7,337 bases of DNA from Puia dinghuensis (GTDB taxonomy: Bacteria > Bacteroidota > Bacteroidia > Chitinophagales > Chitinophagaceae). The notes below the pieces were generated by a model. The model was not told the origin of the DNA. It did not search any database and saw nothing but the letters and a program-made list of their open reading frames with translations. Position 1 is the stretch's first letter, and each line of letters starts with the position of its first letter. The stretch spans positions 1-7,337 of the forward strand of contig JAMFRX010000690.1 of assembly GCA_026224995.1 (NCBI GenBank). The letters run 5' to 3'. This document shows positions 1 to 4,635 of this stretch, piece by piece. A program made the translations under genes and the position numbers.

Positions 1-356
1 CCGTCTTCATCGGTGATATTCCCTATATTGGTCTTATCGATATCGATAAGGTCCATCTTCCGCTTCCGCAATTGGTTTATCGACTTGTTGATCACTATCC
101 TTTTCAGCCATGCACCGAAGGTAGACTTGTAATGGAAATCTTCCAGGGACCTGAAGGCGTCCGTAAAAGCTTCCTGCATCACATCCTCCGCATCTCCGGT
201 ATGGTTGACTATACGCAAGCTGGTGTTGTACATTGCTTTGGCATATTTTTGATAAATTGCCTCGAATGCCCGGGAATCACCCCGTTTGCAGCGCTCCACC
301 AGTTCGTCGTGTAGTATAGGTTCCGTCAATTCCAATCGGCTTAATTTAGCGTTCAT
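1..356 (-). CDS. ECF-type RNA polymerase sigma factor, N-terminal part (cut by the window edge)
   Basis: Translating the minus strand from the ATG at 356-354 gives 118 open residues running off the left edge. Residues about 17-100 look like sigma-70 region 2: an ELVERCKRGDSRAFEAIYQ opening helix, then DAEDVMQEAF at 56-65 (region 2.2, core polymerase contact), then GAWLKRIVINKSINQLRKRK at 81-100 (region 2.3/2.4, -10 recognition and melting). The short N-terminus with no region 1 fits the ECF class. Region 4, which reads the -35 element, would lie beyond the window. Known role of the family: it directs RNA polymerase to a small regulon, usually held back by a membrane anti-sigma factor encoded next door; none is visible here. 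No ATG, GTG or TTG lies in frame between this start and an upstream TAA near 421-423, so this start is the only ordinary one. It is divergent from gcdH. The specific ECF subgroup and inducing signal cannot be told. Confidence 0.9.
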   Translation of the reverse strand, partial: MNAKLSRLELTEPILHDELVERCKRGDSRAFEAIYQKYAKAMYNTSLRIVNHTGDAEDVMQEAFTDAFRSLEDFHYKSTFGAWLKRIVINKSINQLRKRKMDLIDIDKTNIGNITDED

Positions 357-370
357 TTGGCGTTCAATGT

Positions 371-419
371 GTTCGTCGTCGTCAGGCTTTTTACCAAATT
401 TAGCCTGCCTCCGACGAAC
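371..419. repeat. Bipartite inverted repeat upstream of the ECF sigma gene
   Basis: On the minus strand an 8-bp arm GTTCGTCG (419-412) pairs exactly with CGACGAAC (378-371). Inside it, 4-nt symmetric interruptions (GAGG and ACGA) lead to a second exact 6-bp pair, CAGGCT with AGCCTG, enclosing a 13-nt A/T-rich centre. The structure is centred near 395, on the candidate -7 box of the sigma gene, and ends 14 bases before its start codon. It could act as DNA (an operator or cruciform at the promoter) or, if transcription begins further upstream, as a hairpin in the leader RNA. The pairing is seen directly; the function is inference. Confidence 0.6.
395..402 (-). promoter_or_regulatory. Candidate -7 promoter box of the ECF sigma gene
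   Basis: The minus strand reads TAAATTTG, an exact match to the Bacteroidota -7 consensus TAnnTTTG. Initiation a few bases downstream would leave a leader of roughly 30 nt before the ATG at 356. No clear TTG or TTTG -33 element lies at the expected distance upstream, which lowers confidence. It sits in the A/T-rich centre of the inverted repeat at 371-419. Confidence 0.45.
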
Positions 420-520
420 GGCTTATGATTGGCCTTCGGCCGAGCCAACTGCGTTGTCTCTTGTAATAAGTACACAAGTCTTCATTCCATGTTGCATGGA
501 GGCCTAAAAAACAGGCATTT

Positions 521-538
521 TTCATACATTCGTATGAA
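521..538. promoter_or_regulatory. Operator-like inverted repeat before gcdH
   Basis: TTCATAC at 521-527 and GTATGAA at 532-538 are perfect 7-bp inverted arms around the 4-nt centre ATTC. The repeat ends 20 bases before the gcdH start. Its size and symmetry resemble sites of dimeric repressors such as TetR-family regulators, which commonly control acyl-CoA metabolism genes; that assignment is inference. A weak RNA hairpin in the gcdH leader is the alternative. Confidence 0.4.
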
Positions 539-558
539 TATTTCACAAATCTGCTTGC

Positions 559-1746
559 ATGCCCGCCACTAAAATAGATGTTTTTCAAAGTCCTGACTAC
601 TTTCAGCTGGATGAATTGTTGACCGAAGAACACCGGCTCATCCGCGATTCGGTGCGTTCCTACGTCAAAAAAGAGATCTCGCCGATCATCGAGGACTATG
701 CCCAGAAGGCCGAATTCCCGGAGCAGATAGTCGCTCAGCTAGGGCAGATGGGGTGCTTCGGCCCTACTATCCCCGAGAAATATGGCGGCGGCGGGCTGGA
801 TTATATCAGCTATGGGCTGATGATGCAGGAACTGGAGCGGGGTGACAGCGGTATCCGCTCTACCGCCAGCGTCCAGGGCTCCCTGGTCATGTTCCCCATC
901 TACGAATACGGCAACGAGGAGCAGCGGACCAAATATCTCCCCAAGCTCGCCAGCGGCGAATGGCTGGGGTGCTTCGGCCTCACGGAGCCCAACCATGGCA
1001 GCGATCCCGGCGGCATGCTCACCAATATCCGCGATGCCGGCGACCATGTGATCCTCAACGGCAGTAAGATGTGGATAAGTAATGCCCCCTTTGCCACCAT
1101 CGCCGTCGTCTGGGCCAAGGACGAAGCCGGCATCGTCCGCGGTGTGATAGTGGAACGCGGGATGGAAGGATTCACCACGCCTACCACCCATGGCAAATGG
1201 AGCCTGCGGGCCTCCGCCACCGGTGAACTCGTCTTTGACAACGTAAAAGTTCCCAAAGCGAATATCCTGCCCAATGTCCAGGGCCTCAAAGGTCCCCTCG
1301 GCTGTCTCACCAAAGCACGTTTCGGCATCGCCTGGGGCGTCGTAGGCGCCGCCATGGACTGCTACGATACCGCCTTAAGATATAGCAAGGAACGCATCCA
1401 GTTCGGCCGGCCCATCGGTGGCTTCCAGCTGCAGCAAAAAAAGCTGGCGGAGATGTTGACGGAGATCACCAAGGCCCAGCTCCTCAACTGGCGGCTAGGC
1501 GTCCTCATGACCGAGGGCAAGGCGACCCCCGCCCAGGTGTCTATGGCCAAACGCAACGGCTGCGAGATCGCCGCCACCATCGCCCGCGACGCCAGGCAGG
1601 TCCTCGGGGGCATGGGCATCACCGGCGAATACCCCATCATGCGGCACATGATGAACATTGAAAGCGTACTCACCTACGAAGGCACCCACGACGTCCATCT
1701 GCTCATCACCGGCATGGATATCACCGGATTAAATGCATTTAAATGA
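559..1746 (+). CDS. gcdH: Glutaryl-CoA dehydrogenase (acyl-CoA dehydrogenase family)
   Basis: This 395-residue FAD enzyme is predicted to oxidise and decarboxylate glutaryl-CoA to crotonyl-CoA and CO2, a cytoplasmic step of lysine and tryptophan degradation, passing electrons to an electron-transfer flavoprotein. It has the full acyl-CoA dehydrogenase layout: helical N-domain about 1-135, beta domain with the flavin/substrate motif GCFGLTEPNHGSDP at 137-150, and C-terminal helical domain from about 245. Features that point to glutaryl- rather than generic acyl-CoA dehydrogenase are ELERGDSGIRSTASVQ at 91-106, where E93, R100 and S104 align with human GCDH E87, R94 and S98 near the substrate carboxylate, plus GKWSLRASATGE, RFGIAWGVVGA and the C-terminal YEGTHDVH, whose E374 matches the catalytic base. 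The ATG at 559 gives normal family length with nothing missing. The stop overlaps the aroK start by 4 bp, so the two are probably co-transcribed. No obvious ribosome binding site is seen. Confidence 0.93.
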   Translation: MPATKIDVFQSPDYFQLDELLTEEHRLIRDSVRSYVKKEISPIIEDYAQKAEFPEQIVAQLGQMGCFGPTIPEKYGGGGLDYISYGLMMQELERGDSGIRSTASVQGSLVMFPIYEYGNEEQRTKYLPKLASGEWLGCFGLTEPNHGSDPGGMLTNIRDAGDHVILNGSKMWISNAPFATIAVVWAKDEAGIVRGVIVERGMEGFTTPTTHGKWSLRASATGELVFDNVKVPKANILPNVQGLKGPLGCLTKARFGIAWGVVGAAMDCYDTALRYSKERIQFGRPIGGFQLQQKKLAEMLTEITKAQLLNWRLGVLMTEGKATPAQVSMAKRNGCEIAATIARDARQVLGGMGITGEYPIMRHMMNIESVLTYEGTHDVHLLITGMDITGLNAFK

Positions 1747-2279
1747 AAATATTCCTCATCGGCTTCATGGGTTCCGGTAAAACACACTGGGGCCGCCAGC
1801 TCTCCGCAAAGCTGAACCTCCCTTTCTATGACCTGGACACGGTCATGATAGAAAAGGAGAACCGCTCTGTGGCAGATATCTTCTCCGAAAAAGGCGAGGA
1901 ATACTTCCGTTACCTGGAAAAAGAGACCCTGGAAGATATCTCCGCCGAACAGGAAAGTTTTATCCTCTCCTGCGGCGGCGGCACCCCCTGCTTCTTCAAC
2001 AACATCGAATTCATGAAGAAGAATGGCAAGGTCATCTGGCTCAACACCTCTATCGACATGCTAACCCAGCGCCTCAAAAAAGAAAGGCTCAGCCGGCCCC
2101 TGATCTCCGACGTAGAAGAGGATGACCTCCGGCGCTACATCATCCGGAAGCTCACCGAGCGCCGCATGTACTACCAGCAGGCCGACGTGACGGTAGGCGA
2201 AGAAACCACCAACCTGGACGCCCTGATCCGCATCCTCCTTCAGAACGAAACCCCGGACCGGATGAAAGAAGAACTATAG
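1743..2279 (+). CDS. aroK: Shikimate kinase
   Basis: This 178-residue cytoplasmic enzyme is predicted to phosphorylate shikimate at O3 with ATP, the fifth step of the chorismate pathway to aromatic amino acids. The family motifs appear in order: Walker A GFMGSGKT at 7-14; YDLD at 29-32, whose D32 would contact shikimate; FRYLE with R56; the GGG loop within SCGGGTP at 76-82, with GGG at 78-80; the lid segment around RPLI with R118; and the adenine/phosphate-side arginine R141 in ERRMYY. Length is normal for a monofunctional shikimate kinase, with a short charged C-terminal tail. Its ATG lies in an ATGA overlap with the gcdH stop, with no space for its own leader, which implies translational coupling to gcdH. 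The DUF423 gene follows 21 bases downstream on the same strand. The pairing with a catabolic gene has no evident metabolic logic and may simply reflect a shared housekeeping transcript. Confidence 0.93.
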   Translation: MKIFLIGFMGSGKTHWGRQLSAKLNLPFYDLDTVMIEKENRSVADIFSEKGEEYFRYLEKETLEDISAEQESFILSCGGGTPCFFNNIEFMKKNGKVIWLNTSIDMLTQRLKKERLSRPLISDVEEDDLRRYIIRKLTERRMYYQQADVTVGEETTNLDALIRILLQNETPDRMKEEL

Positions 2280-2300
2280 ATAAGCTAAAAGAAATCAACC

Positions 2301-2693
2301 ATGAACCGAAACTTCCTCACCATAGCCGCCCTCCTTGGCGCCCTCTCCGTCGCCCTCGGCGCCTTTGCCGCCCATACGCTCCGGACGATCACCACTACCG
2401 ACATCGTCTCCATCTTTGAGACCGGCGTCCGCTACCAGTTCTACCATACCTTCGCTCTGTTCATCGTCGCCTTCCTCAGTGAAAAGATCACCAATAAATA
2501 CATGATCTGGGCCGGCAACTGCTTTATCATGGGCATCATCCTCTTCTGCGGCTCCCTTTACGCCCTCACCGCCCTCGCCATCGCCGAGAACGTCCACCGT
2601 ACCCTCGTCGGTATCGCCACCCCCATCGGCGGAATCTTCTTCATTTTGGGCTGGGTATTCCTTTATATCGGCATCACCAAACGGGAGAAATAA
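2301..2693 (+). CDS. DUF423 family small membrane protein
   Basis: This 130-residue, very hydrophobic protein matches the DUF423 family (relatives of E. coli YgdD and B. subtilis YwdK), whose function is not established. Family signatures visible are GALSVALGAFAAH at 13-25, FETGVRYQFYHTFALF at 39-54, GIILFCGSLYAL at 78-89 and ATPIGGIFFILGW at 106-118. Four membrane segments are likely, at about 5-24, 46-62, 68-93 and 102-124, with a short charged tail (KREK), so it should sit in the inner membrane. It starts 21 bases after the aroK stop, close enough to belong to the same transcript. Its TAA is 3 bases from the stop of the convergent kinase gene, so no room exists for a separate terminator. 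The annotation is firm as a family, empty as to function. Confidence 0.9.
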   Translation: MNRNFLTIAALLGALSVALGAFAAHTLRTITTTDIVSIFETGVRYQFYHTFALFIVAFLSEKITNKYMIWAGNCFIMGIILFCGSLYALTALAIAENVHRTLVGIATPIGGIFFILGWVFLYIGITKREK

Positions 2694-2696
2694 GCA

Positions 2697-4574
2697 CTAC
2701 AGCTGCAAATTGAACGTCGTCCTCGTCCCCTCCCAATTCTCAACCTTAAACTCCCCATCAATAGAAGCCATCCGCTTCTTCATATTATTCAACCCATTCC
2801 CAAACTTCCGCAGCTTCTCCATATTGATTCCCACCCCGTCATCCTGGATCTCGATGATCAACCGCTCATTCACCTGGACCTTCACCTTCACCACCGTACT
2901 CTGCGAATGCTTCAGCACATTGTTCAGCGCCTCTTTTACCGAAAGGAAGATATTCCGCCTCTTCTCGCCGCTGATCTCCCGCTGCGGGATAGCAGCCGGC
3001 ATGGTAAAATGACAGTCGATGGCCGTATTCTCGAAAAACTCCACGGCAAAGCTCCGGATATAGGCCACAAGATTCTCCACGGAGTCGTTGGAGCTCGTCA
3101 TGGTCCAGATGATCGTATTCATCTTATTCAGCAGCTCGTTGGCCGAATTGGAGATCTTGTCTATTTCCGGTAAGGTCTGGTCCTTCATCTTGCTTTTCAC
3201 GATCTCGCTCATCAGCCGGATGGCCGTTACCCCCGACCCCAGCTCGTCGTGCATGTCGACGGAAATACGGTTCCGCTCATCCTGCTTGGCAGCCAGTACC
3301 GCCACTTGTTTTTCCATCTCTTTTCTCTCGGCGTCCAGCTTCAGCTTCTCCTCCTTCTGGATGCTCAGAATGATCTCCATCTTGTTCTTATACGTTAGCG
3401 CAAAGAGGAAGAACAATAGCTCTATGGTGATGCCCGCCTCATAGTAGAACAACGCCAGGTTGAGCACGGAAACGCCCTTCACCCATTTCAGGTTCATCGA
3501 GATCATCAGCTGCGAGACGATGGACAGCAGGCACAGGGAGATATTGCCCATCACTATGTAGTTCATCAGGCGGTTGCGATAGCTCAATCCTTTTAGGATG
3601 AAGACGATGGAGATCACCAGCAGCAGCAGCTTCGTAGAGACCTCCAGGTTATTCGCGATGCGGAAATCGGGTGAGAAATAATAAAAGAAGATATAGGCCC
3701 CCGTGAGCACCGCGATCCCTATGCTGCCCCAAAACAGATACCGGTCCAGCGCCTTGTAGCGCTTGCTCGTCTCCAGGAACTTGCGATGGAAGACAATATA
3801 GCAGATATAGCCGGCGGAGAAGATGATATTGTCCAGGAAGCTTTCAAAGAAGAAGTTAAAGGGCGTAGTCGCCTTGTTCAAGGTCGCCTTCAGGAACAGC
3901 AGCACGCTTATACAGACCGAGTAGCCGATATAATACAGGAATTCCGGCTTGCCGCTCTGCAGGTATTCGCTGGTGGCATAAAAGATCATCATCAGCATGA
4001 TCCCCGCAAAGAGGTTGGTGATGGTATCGATGCTCGTCTTATTTTTATGCTGGAGCGTAATGGCTTCTTTGATCAGCGTATCCCGCGTAATGCTGGGATT
4101 TATGGAGTTGCTCGAGGCCTTGATAAAGCTCAGGACGGCGAAATAGGTCCCCGTGTCATGGCCCGCCAGGCTGATCTTGCGATATCCCAGGCTGTCCCCG
4201 TCGTCCGGCAGGCTGTCGGCCAGCCGCTTTACCCCGGTAGGGGATAGCCGGTAAAGCTGTATGGTGTCGATCAGGAAGCCCGGACAGAAGAAAACATTTT
4301 GCGCCAGCTCGCTGCTGTTGATCAGCGTGAACCGCAGCACCGTCTTTCGGTTGATCAGGACCGGGGGCATAAAATGCATGTATTTCGCCGTTCCCTGTTT
4401 ATAGGGTAGCAGTGGCAGCTGTTCGGCGGAGATGTTTTTGTTAGGCGCAAAATACAGCCAGGTGTTGGCGGAAAGATCATTGATCAACCCCGTTTTGGCC
4501 AGGTCGGCCGCGGGGGTTTGTGCCTGGTTTTCAATCACCATGAGCAGCAGTAACAGGCTTAATAGGAAGCGCAC
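2697..4574 (-). CDS. Membrane sensor histidine kinase, 7TM-type with HisKA_3 (NarL-type) kinase core
   Basis: This 625-residue protein begins at a GTG (4574-4572) that supplies a full signal peptide ending near NQAQ at 16-19; the next ATG (residue 12) would destroy it. Residues about 25-175 form a predicted periplasmic beta-rich domain resembling 7TMR-DISM extracellular sensors. About seven membrane segments follow between 187 and 394, then a charged coiled-coil linker at 400-435. The kinase core has DERNRISVDMHDELGSG at 432-448 with phospho-acceptor H442, an N-box EALNN at 548-552, DDGVG at 578-582 and GNGLNN at 592-597, then an ATPase end EGTRTTFNLQL. This is the HisKA_3 plus HATPase layout, whose partners are usually LuxR/NarL-type response regulators. 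None is encoded in the window and there is no receiver domain, so it is an orphan as far as seen. All catalytic motifs are intact. The ligand is unknown. It is divergent from ftsK and convergent with the DUF423 gene. Confidence 0.88.
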   Translation of the reverse strand: MRFLLSLLLLLMVIENQAQTPAADLAKTGLINDLSANTWLYFAPNKNISAEQLPLLPYKQGTAKYMHFMPPVLINRKTVLRFTLINSSELAQNVFFCPGFLIDTIQLYRLSPTGVKRLADSLPDDGDSLGYRKISLAGHDTGTYFAVLSFIKASSNSINPSITRDTLIKEAITLQHKNKTSIDTITNLFAGIMLMMIFYATSEYLQSGKPEFLYYIGYSVCISVLLFLKATLNKATTPFNFFFESFLDNIIFSAGYICYIVFHRKFLETSKRYKALDRYLFWGSIGIAVLTGAYIFFYYFSPDFRIANNLEVSTKLLLLVISIVFILKGLSYRNRLMNYIVMGNISLCLLSIVSQLMISMNLKWVKGVSVLNLALFYYEAGITIELLFFLFALTYKNKMEIILSIQKEEKLKLDAERKEMEKQVAVLAAKQDERNRISVDMHDELGSGVTAIRLMSEIVKSKMKDQTLPEIDKISNSANELLNKMNTIIWTMTSSNDSVENLVAYIRSFAVEFFENTAIDCHFTMPAAIPQREISGEKRRNIFLSVKEALNNVLKHSQSTVVKVKVQVNERLIIEIQDDGVGINMEKLRKFGNGLNNMKKRMASIDGEFKVENWEGTRTTFNLQL

Positions 4575-4586
4575 GAGGAGTTTTTT

Positions 4587-4594
4587 TAAAGGTA
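4587..4594 (-). promoter_or_regulatory. Weak candidate -7 box of the sensor kinase gene
   Basis: The minus strand reads TACCTTTA, one mismatch from TAnnTTTG, 12 bases before the kinase GTG. It lies in the 61-bp gap shared with the divergent ftsK promoter, which is A/T-rich and has a run of seven T on the plus strand at 4581-4587. No clear -33 element was identified. Confidence 0.25.
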
Positions 4595-4622
4595 ATGTAT
4601 ATAATCATAATATTGCGGAACG

Positions 4623-4630
4623 TATCTTTG
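4623..4630 (+). promoter_or_regulatory. Candidate -7 promoter box of ftsK
   Basis: TATCTTTG is an exact match to TAnnTTTG. It ends only 5 bases before the ATG at 4636, so transcription from it would start at or next to the start codon and give a leaderless or nearly leaderless mRNA. The -33 region near 4596-4602 has no good TTTG. The box helps choose 4636 over the longer open frame, because an upstream start would place the box inside the coding region. Confidence 0.5.
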
Positions 4631-4635
4631 TATCC

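Larger units (their letters stand above)
357..558. promoter_or_regulatory. Divergent intergenic region between the sigma gene and gcdH
   Basis: This 202-bp stretch must hold the promoters of both flanking genes. I see no convincing gene in it; the short open frames crossing it have no family resemblance. It holds several short inverted repeats: a bipartite one at 371-419, TTGGC/GCCAA at 429-433 and 444-448 around GGCCTTCGGCC, CTTGT/ACAAG at 460-464 and 474-478, TCCATG-TTG-CATGGA at 486-500, and a 7-bp-arm repeat at 521-538. A TAnnTTTG box is present for the sigma gene, but no good match serves gcdH. The nearest plus-strand candidate is TATGATTG at 424-431, one mismatch and far from the start. 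Confidence 0.6.

Noticed and set aside
371..419. Reading the bipartite inverted repeat as a transcription terminator.
   Set aside because: It lies between two divergent genes, so no upstream gene on either strand needs ending there, and no T-run follows the stem in a typical position.
357..420. Upstream in-frame extension of the ECF sigma protein (residues reading RRRQAKFGKKPDDDEHIERQ).
   Set aside because: The frame is open back to a TAA, but contains no ATG, GTG or TTG, only an ATT. The stretch also forms the inverted repeat and contains the -7 box, so it is more likely regulatory DNA.
739..1355. Two open frames of about 150 residues on the minus strand inside gcdH.
   Set aside because: They are antisense to a fully conserved glutaryl-CoA dehydrogenase and have no motif of their own.
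4432..4635. N-terminal extension of ftsK by 68 residues to the ATG at 4432.
   Set aside because: It would overlap the divergent kinase's signal peptide and start by 143 bp, place the TATCTTTG box inside the gene, and add residues with no FtsK resemblance. The start at 4636 gives a usual FtsK N-terminus.
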